In this document: piece after piece, positions 41,881 through 50,529 of the stretch | Numbering within the stretch: position 1 is the first letter of the stretch | How the letters are laid out: each line of letters starts with the position of its first letter | Source of the DNA: CAZCEC01 sp964497615 | GTDB taxonomy: Bacteria > Chloroflexota > Anaerolineae > Anaerolineales > UBA6663 | Assembly: GCA_964497615.1 (NCBI GenBank) | Contig: CAZCEC010000008.1 | Span: 1 to 64,000, forward strand | Direction of reading: 5' to 3' | Length of the DNA stretch: 64,000 bases | Program-made: the position numbers and the translations under genes | Notes under the pieces: generated by a model | What the model saw: the letters and a program-made list of their open reading frames with translations, nothing else | What the model was told of the DNA's origin: nothing | Database searches by the model: none

Positions 41881-42615
41881 GTGGTTGAGTTAGCTGTCCG
41901 CCGCCTCGGGCTCGTCCCCTACGCCGAAGCCTGGGAGCTCCAGAAGTCCCTGGCCGCCCAGCGCGCGGCCGGCGAGATTCCTGACACCCTGCTCCTGCTG
42001 GAGCACCCGCACACCTACACCCTGGGCCGCGCGGGCCACGCAGAGAACCTGCTGTGGGACGAGGCGCAATTGGCGGCGCGCGGCATCACCCTGCACTGGG
42101 TGGACCGGGGCGGCGACATCACCTACCACGGGCCGGGGCAGTTGGTGGGTTATCCGATCATGGCGCTCGGCGCGCCGGTGGACGGCGCGGGCCGCATCCC
42201 CCAGGCCGACTACGTGGGCTACGTGCGCAAGCTGGAAGAGACCCTCATCCGGGCGGTGCTCCAGTTTGGCCTCGTCGCCGGGCAGATGAAGGGACTGACG
42301 GGCGTGTGGGTGCAGCCGGACGTGGCCTCGCGCTGCCCGCACTGCCCGCCGGCCGCGCGCCAGGCCCCCTCCAAGCTGGCCGCCATCGGCGTCAAGGTGG
42401 ATGCGCGCGGCGTCTCCCAGCACGGCTTCGCCCTGAACGTCCGCCCGGACATGAGCTATTGGGATGGCATCATCGGCTGCGGGCTGGCGGATCACGCCTC
42501 CATCTCGCTGGCCGACCTGATGGACAAGCCGCCCAGCCTGGAGGCGGTGATGGAGGCGGTGGAAGAAGCGTTTGTGAAAGTGTTCGACGCGGAGATCGTG
42601 GCTGTAGGCCGGTAA
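41881..42615 (+). CDS. lipB: Lipoyl(octanoyl) transferase
   Basis: 244 residues from GTG 41881. It has RGGDITYHGPGQLVGYP, the conserved Lys in SKLAAIGVKV, HGFALNV and catalytic C200 in IIGCGL. It moves octanoate from acyl carrier protein to E2 and GcvH lysines. A Cys-Pro-His-Cys-Pro insert near residues 145-150 is unusual. It lies downstream of the E1/E2/E3 genes whose E2 needs lipoate, with lipA after one intervening gene. Confidence 0.94.
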   Translation: MVELAVRRLGLVPYAEAWELQKSLAAQRAAGEIPDTLLLLEHPHTYTLGRAGHAENLLWDEAQLAARGITLHWVDRGGDITYHGPGQLVGYPIMALGAPVDGAGRIPQADYVGYVRKLEETLIRAVLQFGLVAGQMKGLTGVWVQPDVASRCPHCPPAARQAPSKLAAIGVKVDARGVSQHGFALNVRPDMSYWDGIIGCGLADHASISLADLMDKPPSLEAVMEAVEEAFVKVFDAEIVAVGR

Positions 42616-42674
42616 TCCGCCGATCCTAGACAGGCCCTGTATCTCGCGTACAATGGGCGCTGAGAGATGCGGCC

Positions 42675-43322
42675 ATGACTGAACTGCTAAATCCCCCAGT
42701 GCGGCGTGTGGAGAAGGTTGAAGATGAGTTGCCGCTGCGGCTCACTCACCGTGATTTTCTGCGCCTGGCGCCCGAAGACGCTAAGGCCGAGCTAATCGAA
42801 GGGGAAATCGTCATTATGCCCACACCCTCGGGCTCGCATGAGCGGCTACAAGTCTTTCTCTTGACAGTGATCAACCTCTTCGCAGATCGTTTTCAGCTCG
42901 GCGAAGTGCTGGGCTCGCGGACAGCCGTCCATATTGATGAGCACAACACCTACGAGCCGGACATCCTCTTTGTCAGCGCGGCGCGCGCGGACATCATCAC
43001 CGAGAGCCACATCACCGCCGCGCCTGACCTGGTCATCGAGATTTTGTCGGCCAGCACGGCCCGCTACGACCGCGGCCCCAAGCTGGCCGGCTACTCAGCC
43101 GCCGGGGTGCGCGAGTTGTGGCTGATCGACCCCTACGGCCCGGCGGGGACGCAGTTCTTCCAGCAGCAGGACGGCAAGTTGGTGGAGGTGGCGGCGGCGG
43201 ATGGGGTGCTGCGCTCGCTGGCCCTGCCGGGGTTTGACCTGCGCCCCGCCTGGCTGTGGCCCGACGAGCACGGCGCGCTGCCCAACACGGTGGATGTATT
43301 GAAGATACTGGGAGTGGTGTAA
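42675..43322 (+). CDS. Uma2-family putative restriction endonuclease-like protein (first copy)
   Basis: 215 residues of the Uma2/DUF820 family with a PD-(D/E)xK-like core: D96 (YEPDILFV), E122 (VIEILS) and K136. The N-terminal THRDFLRLAPEDAKAELIEGEIVIM segment is typical. Function is unknown; nuclease activity is assumed only from the fold. A TACAAT at 42649-42654 may be its promoter. Its stop overlaps the lipA start (TAATG), so it sits between lipB and lipA and may be coupled to lipA. Confidence 0.9.
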   Translation: MTELLNPPVRRVEKVEDELPLRLTHRDFLRLAPEDAKAELIEGEIVIMPTPSGSHERLQVFLLTVINLFADRFQLGEVLGSRTAVHIDEHNTYEPDILFVSAARADIITESHITAAPDLVIEILSASTARYDRGPKLAGYSAAGVRELWLIDPYGPAGTQFFQQQDGKLVEVAAADGVLRSLALPGFDLRPAWLWPDEHGALPNTVDVLKILGVV

Positions 43323-44278
43323 TGCCGATCAAGGAACCGACCCGCGACCGCCTCATCCACCTGGACGAGGTCGAAGCCCCCCGCCCGCAGCGCCGGCCCG
43401 ACTGGCTGAAGGTGCGCGCCCCCACCGGCGAGACCTACGAGTGGCTGCGCGGCCTGATGCGCTCCAAGACCCTGCACACCGTGTGCGAAGAGGCCATGTG
43501 CCCCAACATCGGCGACTGCTGGGGCCGCGGCACCGGCACCTTCCTGATGATGGGCGACGTGTGCACCCGCACCTGCGGCTTCTGCGACGTCAAGCACGGC
43601 CGCCCCAAGCCCCTGGACTTCGACGAGCCTAACCGCGTGGCCGAGGCCATCAAGGCCATGAACCTCAAGCACGCCGTCATCACCAGCGTCAATCGCGACG
43701 AGCGGCCCGACGGCGGCGCCCCCATCTTCGCCGCGGTCATTCGGCGCATCCGCGAAATTCATCCCGGCTGCTCCATCGAAGTCCTCATCCCAGACTTCAA
43801 GGGCAGCCGCGAGGCACTCAAGATCGTCATGGACGCGCGGCCCGAGATCCTCAACCACAACGTGGAGACCGTGCCGCGCCTGTTCAAGCACGTCCAGCCG
43901 CAGGACAATTACGCCTGGGCGCGCGCCACCCTCAGCCAGGCCAAGGAACTGGACCCCGAGGTGCTCACCAAGAGCGGCATCATGCTCGGCCTGGGCGAGA
44001 CAATGGACGAAGTGAAGCAGACCATCACCGACATCCGCTCCTGGGGCGTGGATATCCTCACCGTCGGGCAATACCTCCAGCCCTCCAAGCGCCACCTGCC
44101 CATCGAGCGCTATTACACCCTGGACGAGTTCGCGGAGCTAAAGCGCTTCGCCCTGGACGAGCTGAAGTTCGCCTGGGTGGAGTGCGCCCCGCTGGTGCGC
44201 TCGTCCTACCACGCCGAGGAGCAGGTCGCCGCGCTGAGCATCGTCCACCGCAAGCTGTATGGAGAGAATCATGGCTGA
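43322..44278 (+). CDS. lipA: Lipoyl synthase
   Basis: 318 residues. Auxiliary-cluster cysteines C55, C60 and C66 (CEEAMCPNIGDC) precede the radical-SAM triad C81, C85 and C88 (CTRTCGFC). The C-terminal RSSYHA serine that binds the auxiliary cluster is also present. It inserts sulfur at C6 and C8 of protein-bound octanoate. The ATG at 43322 overlaps the Uma2 stop. Its own stop overlaps the second Uma2 start by eight bases. Confidence 0.97.
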   Translation: MPIKEPTRDRLIHLDEVEAPRPQRRPDWLKVRAPTGETYEWLRGLMRSKTLHTVCEEAMCPNIGDCWGRGTGTFLMMGDVCTRTCGFCDVKHGRPKPLDFDEPNRVAEAIKAMNLKHAVITSVNRDERPDGGAPIFAAVIRRIREIHPGCSIEVLIPDFKGSREALKIVMDARPEILNHNVETVPRLFKHVQPQDNYAWARATLSQAKELDPEVLTKSGIMLGLGETMDEVKQTITDIRSWGVDILTVGQYLQPSKRHLPIERYYTLDEFAELKRFALDELKFAWVECAPLVRSSYHAEEQVAALSIVHRKLYGENHG

Positions 44279-44858
44279 TGCCGTCATCCAGCCAGCGGCT
44301 CCCGCCGATGCCCCCGCGCCACCCATGACAGCCGATGAACTGCTGCGGCTGCCGACCGGCATGGGCAAGCGCTATGACTTGATTAGAGGAGAGCTGAGGA
44401 CGATGTCCCCCGCTGGATTTCGACATGGCAGTATTGTCGCAATACTCACCAGGCGTCTAGTTGCGTATGTGATGGATGGCAAATTGGGCCGGGTGGCCGG
44501 CGCGGAGACTGGGTATGTGCTTGAACGGAACCCTGACACCGTGCGCGCCCCAGACATCTCGTTTGTCACGCAAGCCCGGCTCGATGAGATTTCGCTGATC
44601 AGGGGATTCTTCCCTGGAGCGCCCGACCTGGCCGTGGAGGTTGTCTCACCCGGTGACTCTGCTTCCGAAGTCCTGGCCAAGACGACTGACTATCTGGAGG
44701 CTGGCGCGCGCCAGGTGTGGGTGCTCTATCCGGATGAGCGCAAGGTGGCGGTGTTCCGCTCCATTCGTGAGAGCCACATCATCGCGGACGGCGACACCCT
44801 CGACGGCGGCGACCTGCTGCCGGGCTTCGCCTGCCCGGTGGCGGAGTTGTTTGATTAA
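44271..44858 (+). CDS. Uma2-family putative restriction endonuclease-like protein (second copy)
   Basis: 195 residues. It has the same fold as the first copy, with D95 (APDISFVT), E123 (VEVVSPGDS) and K137. The two copies are clearly diverged, not a recent duplication. The N-terminal Ala/Pro-rich 25 residues are not part of the fold. The ATG at 44271 lies inside the 3' end of lipA and a terminator follows. Coupling to lipA may be coincidental, because Uma2 genes are often scattered widely in such genomes. Confidence 0.9.
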   Translation: MADAVIQPAAPADAPAPPMTADELLRLPTGMGKRYDLIRGELRTMSPAGFRHGSIVAILTRRLVAYVMDGKLGRVAGAETGYVLERNPDTVRAPDISFVTQARLDEISLIRGFFPGAPDLAVEVVSPGDSASEVLAKTTDYLEAGARQVWVLYPDERKVAVFRSIRESHIIADGDTLDGGDLLPGFACPVAELFD

Positions 44859-44862
44859 GCCA

Positions 44863-44894
44863 AACAGGGCCGGCCATGCCGGCCCTGTTGTTTT
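44863..44894. terminator. Bidirectional-looking hairpin terminator between convergent genes
   Basis: A 12-bp stem (44863-44874 with 44878-44889) is followed by gtttt on the + strand. It ends the lipA/Uma2 transcript and possibly the convergent lipoprotein gene. Confidence 0.8.
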
Positions 44895-44902
44895 GCGGCG
44901 GC

Positions 44903-45760
44903 CTACTTCTCTTCCAGGGTCAGGCTGCCCACCCCCATATCAACGTCAATCGTGATCGTCGGGCCGCTGCCGCTCAGTTCGTAGCGGTCGCCGCTCTGCG
45001 ACCAACCCCCGTCGAGGTCCACGTCCGTCAGCCCGCCATCCAGGTTGACCACGACGTTCGTCCCGGCCGGCACCACGATATGCACGCTGCTCACGCCCGA
45101 GTTGACCGACACATCCATGTCGCGCTGCAAGTCGCCGGAAAAGTCCAGCTCATAATCACCGGCCCCGCTGGTGAACACCACGCGGTCCGCGTTGGCGTTC
45201 GCCAGCCCGATGATCTTCACCGACGAAGCCCCGGTCTCGTACCGCAGTTCATCCATGGCCTCGGGGTTCAGGCTGTTGAACTGGACCTCGGCGTTGCTGG
45301 CCCCATCGTGCACGGTCAGGCTGCGCAGCGGCACCCCGTCCAGGTCCAGGCTGCCATCGTAGGCTCCAGCATTCACCGTCAGCCGGTAGGGGATGTCGCC
45401 CAGCTTCAGGTTCCAGTCGTTAATGACATCATTGTCGGGGATGCCGCCGATCGTATCGTTATCGTCGCCTTGGGTCACCGTCACCTGGTCGCCGGTGTTC
45501 TCGATCTCTGGTTCCCACTCCGCCACGTTGTAGCGGATCTCACCCTCTAGCACTCCCTCGCCGCCGCCGCTCAGGCTCAGTTTGCCCGCGGCCATGTTGA
45601 TCGTCAGGTTAACTTCGTCCTCGCCCGTGGGCAGCGGTTCGTTGACGGTGACGGTCTCGGTTGGGCCAGTCCGCAGACGCGGCAGCCCCATATCCACCGA
45701 GCAGGCCAAGGACGCCGCCGCCAGCGCGGCCACGGCCACCAAGATTGCTTTGCTTTTCAT
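44903..45760 (-). CDS. Toast_rack-type cell-surface lipoprotein (DUF4097/LiaF-like beta-rich)
   Basis: 285 residues. A lipoprotein signal peptide with lipobox LACS (C20) leads to a repetitive beta-rich protein. The elements LTVNAGAYDGSLDLDGVPL, YETGASSVKIIGLAN and VVVNLDGGLTDVDL suggest a toast_rack-like N-terminal domain and a LiaF-like C-terminal domain. It is probably displayed on the outer face of the cytoplasmic membrane. Related domains take part in envelope-stress sensing, but no partner regulator is adjacent. Confidence 0.8.
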   Translation of the reverse strand: MKSKAILVAVAALAAASLACSVDMGLPRLRTGPTETVTVNEPLPTGEDEVNLTINMAAGKLSLSGGGEGVLEGEIRYNVAEWEPEIENTGDQVTVTQGDDNDTIGGIPDNDVINDWNLKLGDIPYRLTVNAGAYDGSLDLDGVPLRSLTVHDGASNAEVQFNSLNPEAMDELRYETGASSVKIIGLANANADRVVFTSGAGDYELDFSGDLQRDMDVSVNSGVSSVHIVVPAGTNVVVNLDGGLTDVDLDGGWSQSGDRYELSGSGPTITIDVDMGVGSLTLEEK

Positions 45761-45841
45761 AATGTACTCTCCCTGCCTAGTGCGATTGTCGAATGCAATC
45801 TCTTCTACGCGGGCCGGGCGGGGCGGTTGCGGGAAGTCTGG

Positions 45842-46567
45842 CTACGAGCGCAGCGCCAGCAATTCGCGGGTGCGGGGATGGTCGGCGTACACGCCACGGT
45901 AGCGGGGCGGGAGCATAGCGGCGATGCGGCACATCAGTTCGGTGGTGGCAGCTTCCAACTGCTCGGCCGTCGGGCGCGACCGCTGGCCCGCCTCGCCCAG
46001 ATACATCGGCTCGCCATAGGTAAGCGTTACCGGGATGCGCCGGAACGACGTCAGCGCCCGCGCCACCTGGTCGGTATTGGTGATCGCGGCCGGGAGGATG
46101 GGCGCGCCGGAGACGTAGGCCAGGAACGCCGCGCCGGTCTTGCCCGGCTGGAGCGCGCCGGTCTTGCTGCGGGTGCCTTCCGGCGCCACGCCCAGGATGG
46201 AGCCTTCGCGCAGCACGCGCACGGCATGCTTCATCGTGGACGGACTGGTGGTCTCGCGGTTCACCCAAATCACGTCGTTCATCTCCATCACCCACCGGAA
46301 GAACGGGCGGCTGCGGTAGGTGTCGGCGTTGAAAACCGTGGCCTTGCGATTGGGCGTCGAGATGAAGATCAGCGGCGGGTCGAAGCGGCTGAGGTGGTTG
46401 GGGCTGATGATGACGCCGCCCGGCGGCAGGCGCTCCGCCCCGGTGATCGTCACCCGGCAGCAGAGCCGGTAGGCAGCCGCGAACAGCCGCCGCATCCGTT
46501 CCTGCCCTTGCCGCGACAGCTTGCCCCGCACGAACACTGGCAATTCAGAGGTGCGTTCCTGGTCCAC
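45842..46567 (-). CDS. plsC: 1-acyl-sn-glycerol-3-phosphate acyltransferase family protein
   Basis: 241 residues. The HX4D catalytic motif is NHLSRFD (H58, D63) and the glycerol-phosphate motif is APEGTRS (E130). There is little hydrophobic sequence outside the core. It would acylate lysophosphatidate at the membrane to make phosphatidate, or a related lysolipid. The divergent lipoprotein gene at 46681 lies about 110 bases away. Confidence 0.9.
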   Translation of the reverse strand: MDQERTSELPVFVRGKLSRQGQERMRRLFAAAYRLCCRVTITGAERLPPGGVIISPNHLSRFDPPLIFISTPNRKATVFNADTYRSRPFFRWVMEMNDVIWVNRETTSPSTMKHAVRVLREGSILGVAPEGTRSKTGALQPGKTGAAFLAYVSGAPILPAAITNTDQVARALTSFRRIPVTLTYGEPMYLGEAGQRSRPTAEQLEAATTELMCRIAAMLPPRYRGVYADHPRTRELLALRS

Positions 46568-46680
46568 GGCAGTACATTTTAATGCTTTTGCTGCATCGCG
46601 TGATAGTCACATCCGCTGGCGGCCCTTGGGAACCTCAGCCGGCCTGCGCGCGTTATTATGGTGACAAGGAGAAACGCCGT

Positions 46681-47229
46681 ATGTTCCGCAACTTTGCCCT
46701 GCTTGCCATCCTGGCCAGTCTGCTGCTCGCGGCCTGCACCGCGCCCGGCGGCAGCCAGCCAACCGAACTTCCCGTTCCAACCGCCACCGAGCCGCCTGCC
46801 ACGGCGACCACCGAGCCGCCGGCTGTTACCCTGACCCCAGGCCCGGATGAGCCGGTGACGGCCGAGCCCGGCGGCGCGGCCACCCCCGCCCCCCAGCCGT
46901 GGGACCCGCAGCCAGGGGACAAATCCTTGGAGCGCGGCCCCGCGCATGTGGAAGGCGCCGCGGTGCTGGTGCTGGAGAGCTTCCCCGTCCAAATCATGCT
47001 CACGCTGAGCGGCTCGCTGCCCACGCCCTGCCACCAACTGCGGGTCGCCGTCGCCGCGCCCGATGCCCAAAACCAGATCGCGGTGGAGGTCTACAGCGTG
47101 GCCGACCCGGCGCAGAGCTGCACCCAGAATCTCGCCCCGTTTGAGGTCAATGTCCCGCTGGGCAGCTTCCCCAGCGGCAGCTACACCGTGCTGGTCAACG
47201 GCACGCCTATGGGCGAATTCACGGCCTAA
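46681..47229 (+). CDS. Lipoprotein with Thr/Pro-rich linker
   Basis: 182 residues. The signal peptide ends in a lipobox (LAAC, C19). Next come a Thr/Pro/Glu linker (22-80) and a beta-sandwich-like domain (about 90-182) with two cysteines in PTPCHQL and AQSCTQN, probably disulfide-bonded. ATG 46681 follows AAGGAG and a TATTAT box at 46654. The longer frame from 46582 runs through the promoter. The ending (SGSYTVLVNG) suggests an Ig-like fold. Function unknown. Confidence 0.8.
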   Translation: MFRNFALLAILASLLLAACTAPGGSQPTELPVPTATEPPATATTEPPAVTLTPGPDEPVTAEPGGAATPAPQPWDPQPGDKSLERGPAHVEGAAVLVLESFPVQIMLTLSGSLPTPCHQLRVAVAAPDAQNQIAVEVYSVADPAQSCTQNLAPFEVNVPLGSFPSGSYTVLVNGTPMGEFTA

Positions 47230-47317
47230 ACGGGCCTCCCCCATTCGGGCAGGCCGCGCCAATACGAATCTAACGGGCGCGCCCTATAGTTTGACCAAGA
47301 CGGGGAGTGACTCGCTG

Positions 47318-47323
47318 TATAAT
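47318..47323 (+). promoter_or_regulatory. -10 box of a probable leaderless transcript
   Basis: TATAAT ends seven bases before ATG 47331. A TTGACC at 47291 is 21 bases away, too far for a normal -35. Confidence 0.5.
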
Positions 47324-47330
47324 CCTCAGC

Positions 47331-47705
47331 ATGTCCGATTCCCCCGTCCCGGCCGAACAGCGGCTGGACCAGGCCCGCAACGTCTGGCTGGCCACCGTCC
47401 GGCCGGATGGCCGCCCCCATCTTGTCCCCATCTGGTTCGTGACAGACGGCGACCGGTGGTATATCTGCACGGCGCCGGGCAGCATTAAGGCCCGAAATTT
47501 GCACTCCAACCCGCGCGTGGCCCTGGCGCTGGAAGACGGCGACCAGCCCTATATCGTTGAAGGGCAGGCCCGGCCGGTGGCCCAGGTCACACCGGAGATT
47601 ATTGGTAAGTTCAAGGCGAAGTACGAGTGGGATATCACCACCGACCCGCACTATTCACAGGTATTCGAGATCGGCGAGGTCCGGCGGGTGATGATACGCG
47701 GATAG
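47331..47705 (+). CDS. PPOX-class (pyridoxamine 5'-phosphate oxidase-fold) probable F420- or FMN-dependent oxidoreductase
   Basis: 124 residues of split beta-barrel fold: NVWLATVRPDGRPHLVPIWFV, then WYICTAPGSIKARNLHSNPRVAL. The pattern matches PPOX-class F420-dependent enzymes. The cofactor cannot be fixed from the sequence, and F420 would need checking by finding the fbi/cof genes. It starts eight bases after a TATAAT box, so the mRNA is likely leaderless. Confidence 0.87.
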   Translation: MSDSPVPAEQRLDQARNVWLATVRPDGRPHLVPIWFVTDGDRWYICTAPGSIKARNLHSNPRVALALEDGDQPYIVEGQARPVAQVTPEIIGKFKAKYEWDITTDPHYSQVFEIGEVRRVMIRG

Positions 47706-47769
47706 GGCCAGTGCGGCGGGATGGGTCAGTGGCTGACCCGCCGCGCGCCCCAAGAAAGGACTGTTTCGC

Positions 47770-50262
47770 ATGATGCGTTTTGACCGCTTTACCGAGCGCG
47801 CCCAGGATGCCGCCGCGCGCGCCTATGAGATTTTGCAGCGCTACGGCCACAACCAGGTGGATACCGAGCACATCCTGCTGGCGCTGCTGGAGCAGCCCGA
47901 GGGCGTCATCCCCCAAATCCTCGAAAAACTTAGCGTGGACCAGGAGTTGATCAAGAAGCGCCTGGACGACGTGCTGCGCGCCTCGCCCAAGGCCGCCATC
48001 TACGGCGGCGGCACCGGGCAGGTCTTTATCACCCCGCGCGTCAAGCGCATCATCGACCTGGCCAACGAGGAGGCCAACCGCCTCAAGGATGAGTACATCT
48101 CCACCGAGCATATCTTCCTGGCCATCCTGTCGGAGCGCAACACGGCCGTGGCCCGCATCCTGGCGGAGGCCGGCATCACCAAGGAGCGCGTCTACGACAC
48201 CGTCAAGGACATCCGCGGCGGCCAGCGCGTGACCGACCCGCAGGCCGAAACCCGCTACCGCACCCTGGAGAAGTATTCGCGCGACCTGACCCAGTTCGCC
48301 AAGGCCGGCAAGCTCGACCCGGTGATTGGCCGCGACGACGAAATCCTGCGCGTCATCCAGATCCTCTCGCGCCGCACCAAGAACAACCCGGTGCTCATCG
48401 GCGAGGCCGGCGTGGGCAAGACCGCCATCGTGGAGGGCCTGGCCCAAAAGATCGCCACCAACGACGTGCCCGAGATCCTCTCCGGCAAGAAGGTCATCTC
48501 GCTCGACCTGGGCGCCATGATCGCCGGCTCGCGCTTCCGGGGCGAGTTCGAGGAGCGCCTCAAGGCCGCCATCGAAGAGGTCCAGCGCGCCGAGGGCGAC
48601 ATCATCCTGTTCATTGACGAGCTGCACACGGTGGTTGGGGCGGGCGCAGCCCAGGGCGCGATGGACGCCAGCAACATGCTCAAGCCGGCCCTGGCGCGCG
48701 GCGAGTTGCAGTGCATCGGCGCCACCACCCTGGACGAGTTCCGCAAGCACATCGAGAAGGACGCCGCGCTGGAGCGCCGCTTCGCGCCCGTCTTCGTGGA
48801 CGAGCCGTCGGTGGACGAGACCATCCAGATGCTGCACGGCCTGCGCGACCGCTATGAGGCGCACCACAAGGTGACTATCAGCGACGCCGCGCTGGAGGCC
48901 GCCGTCAAGCTGTCGCAGCGCTACGTCACCGAGCGCAGCCTGCCCGACAAGGCCATTGACCTGATGGACGAGGCCGCTGCCAAACTGCGCGTGGCCCTGT
49001 ACTCGCTGCCCACCGATCTGAAGACCCTCAAGGCCGAGATCGACCGCTTGCAGGCCGAGGAGGAGCAGGCCGGCCTGGCCCGGGACTACGAACACGCCGC
49101 TCAGAAGAAAGCCGAGCGCCTGCGCATCGAGACCGAATTCCACGAGAAGCGCGACGCCTGGGAGCGCGAGCACCAGCTTGACGAGGTGGTGGATGACAGC
49201 GACATTGCCGAGGTCGTCTCGCAGTGGACGGGCATCCCGCTGAACCAGATGCTGGAAACCGAGTCCGAGAAGTTGCTGCACATGGAAGACCGCCTGCACG
49301 ACCGCATCATCGGCCAGGACGCGGCGGTGCACGCCATCGCCGACGCCATCCGCCGGTCGCGGGCCGGGCTCAAGAGCCCCAAGCGCCCCATCGGGTCGTT
49401 CATCTTCCTCGGCTCCTCCGGCGTGGGCAAGACCGAATTGGCCAAGGCCCTGGCCGAGTTCATGTTCGACGATGAGGATGCCCTGGTGCGCGTGGACATG
49501 AGCGAGTACCGCGAGCAGCACACCGTCTCGCGGCTGTTCGGCGCGCCGCCCGGCTACGTCGGCTATGAGGAGGGCGGGCAGCTCACCGAGGCCGTGCGCC
49601 GCCGCCCGTACCGGGTGGTGCTGTTCGACGAGATCGAGAAAGCCCACCCCGATGTGTGGAACGCCCTGCTGCAAATTCTGGACGACGGCCGCCTGACCGA
49701 TGGCCAGGGGCGCGTGGTGGACTTCCGTAACACGGTCCTGATCATGACCAGCAACCTGGGCACTGAGTTCGTCAAGAAGTCGGGCAGCCTGGGCTTCCTG
49801 CGGCGCGGCGAGGACGGCACCACCGACGACGACAACCAGGACAAGATCGAGCGCGCCCTCAAGGCCACCTTCCGGCCCGAGTTCCTCAACCGCGTGGATG
49901 AGATCATCACCTTCAAGCCGCTCTCGGTCATGGACGTGGAGCGCATCGTGGACTTGCAGATGAAGGAAATCCAGGAACGCCTGGAGGAGCACGGGCTGAG
50001 CGTTCAGCTCACCGAGGCCGCCCGCTCCTGGCTGGCCCGCGAGGGATTCGACCCGGCCTTTGGCGCGCGCCCCCTGCGCCGCGCCCTGCAGAAGCACGTC
50101 GAAAGCCCGCTCTCGGTGCAGATGCTGCGCGGCGAGTTCAAGCGCGGCGACCTGGTGATCGTGGACTATGTGGAGGGCGAGGGCTTGCAGTTCCGCCGCG
50201 AGGCCCCCGCCGAGGCTCCCGCGCCGCTGAAGGTGGAAGAACCTGCGCCGGTCTCGCAGTAA
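47770..50262 (+). CDS. clpC: ATP-dependent Clp protease ATP-binding subunit ClpC
   Basis: 830 residues. Two N-domain Clp repeats (1-150), AAA1 with Walker A GEAGVGKT (about residue 215), a short middle domain (about 415-475, one coiled-coil wing) and AAA2 with GSSGVGKTE (about 551) are visible. An LGF segment near 676 is in the place of the ClpP-docking loop. The short M domain separates it from ClpB. It unfolds proteins for ClpP. AAAGGA precedes the ATG, and a terminator follows at once. Confidence 0.95.
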   Translation: MMRFDRFTERAQDAAARAYEILQRYGHNQVDTEHILLALLEQPEGVIPQILEKLSVDQELIKKRLDDVLRASPKAAIYGGGTGQVFITPRVKRIIDLANEEANRLKDEYISTEHIFLAILSERNTAVARILAEAGITKERVYDTVKDIRGGQRVTDPQAETRYRTLEKYSRDLTQFAKAGKLDPVIGRDDEILRVIQILSRRTKNNPVLIGEAGVGKTAIVEGLAQKIATNDVPEILSGKKVISLDLGAMIAGSRFRGEFEERLKAAIEEVQRAEGDIILFIDELHTVVGAGAAQGAMDASNMLKPALARGELQCIGATTLDEFRKHIEKDAALERRFAPVFVDEPSVDETIQMLHGLRDRYEAHHKVTISDAALEAAVKLSQRYVTERSLPDKAIDLMDEAAAKLRVALYSLPTDLKTLKAEIDRLQAEEEQAGLARDYEHAAQKKAERLRIETEFHEKRDAWEREHQLDEVVDDSDIAEVVSQWTGIPLNQMLETESEKLLHMEDRLHDRIIGQDAAVHAIADAIRRSRAGLKSPKRPIGSFIFLGSSGVGKTELAKALAEFMFDDEDALVRVDMSEYREQHTVSRLFGAPPGYVGYEEGGQLTEAVRRRPYRVVLFDEIEKAHPDVWNALLQILDDGRLTDGQGRVVDFRNTVLIMTSNLGTEFVKKSGSLGFLRRGEDGTTDDDNQDKIERALKATFRPEFLNRVDEIITFKPLSVMDVERIVDLQMKEIQERLEEHGLSVQLTEAARSWLAREGFDPAFGARPLRRALQKHVESPLSVQMLRGEFKRGDLVIVDYVEGEGLQFRREAPAEAPAPLKVEEPAPVSQ

Positions 50263-50269
50263 TACAGTC

Positions 50270-50309
50270 GAAACAAAATGAGACGCCGATGGGCGTCTCA
50301 TTTTGTTTC
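50270..50309 (+). terminator. Perfect hairpin terminator of clpC
   Basis: An 18-bp stem (50270-50287 with 50292-50309), loop gatg, with the T-rich tract in the 3' arm (attttgtttc). The A-rich 5' arm makes it work on the opposite strand as well. Confidence 0.9.
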
Positions 50310-50324
50310 CACGGAAACGATGAC

Positions 50325-50401
50325 TGGTCGGGGCGGCCAGATTTGAACTGGCGACCTCGCGGTCCCAAACCGCGCGCTCTGCCGAGCTAAGCTACGCCCC
50401 G
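50325..50401 (-). tRNA. tRNA-Pro (anticodon UGG)
   Basis: 77 bases on the minus strand. The acceptor stem CGGGGCG/CGCCCCG, D stem GCTT/GAGC, anticodon stem CGCGG/CCGCG with loop TTTGGGA and T stem GCCAG/CTGGC with TTCAAAT fold cleanly. The 3' CCA is encoded. The anticodon TGG reads proline codons, and the C1 start is usual for bacterial tRNA-Pro. No other tRNA is near. Confidence 0.95.
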
Positions 50402-50507
50402 GACAGACGGAGTATACCCGCCGTCCGCGCCGGGCGTCAAGGCAATGGTTCTGCGGTCCTACCCGGCACGGGCGTAACTCGCCGCCGCCAGCGGGGTTGA
50501 CTCCCGT

Positions 50508-50513
50508 ATAATG
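50508..50513 (+). promoter_or_regulatory. -10 box of the crotonase gene
   Basis: TATAAT 16 bases before ATG 50530, with GAGAGG as a short-leader ribosome site. A TTGACT lies only four bases before it, so the -35 is unclear. Confidence 0.45.
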
Positions 50514-50529
50514 ACGCCGAGAGGTTGAT

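Noticed and set aside
44271..44858. The two Uma2 genes as a recent tandem duplication
   Set aside because: They share only fold motifs and differ widely in sequence and N-terminus.
47635..50301. 888-codon open frame opposite clpC
   Set aside because: Antisense shadow of a textbook ClpC; no domain, start context or ribosome site of its own.
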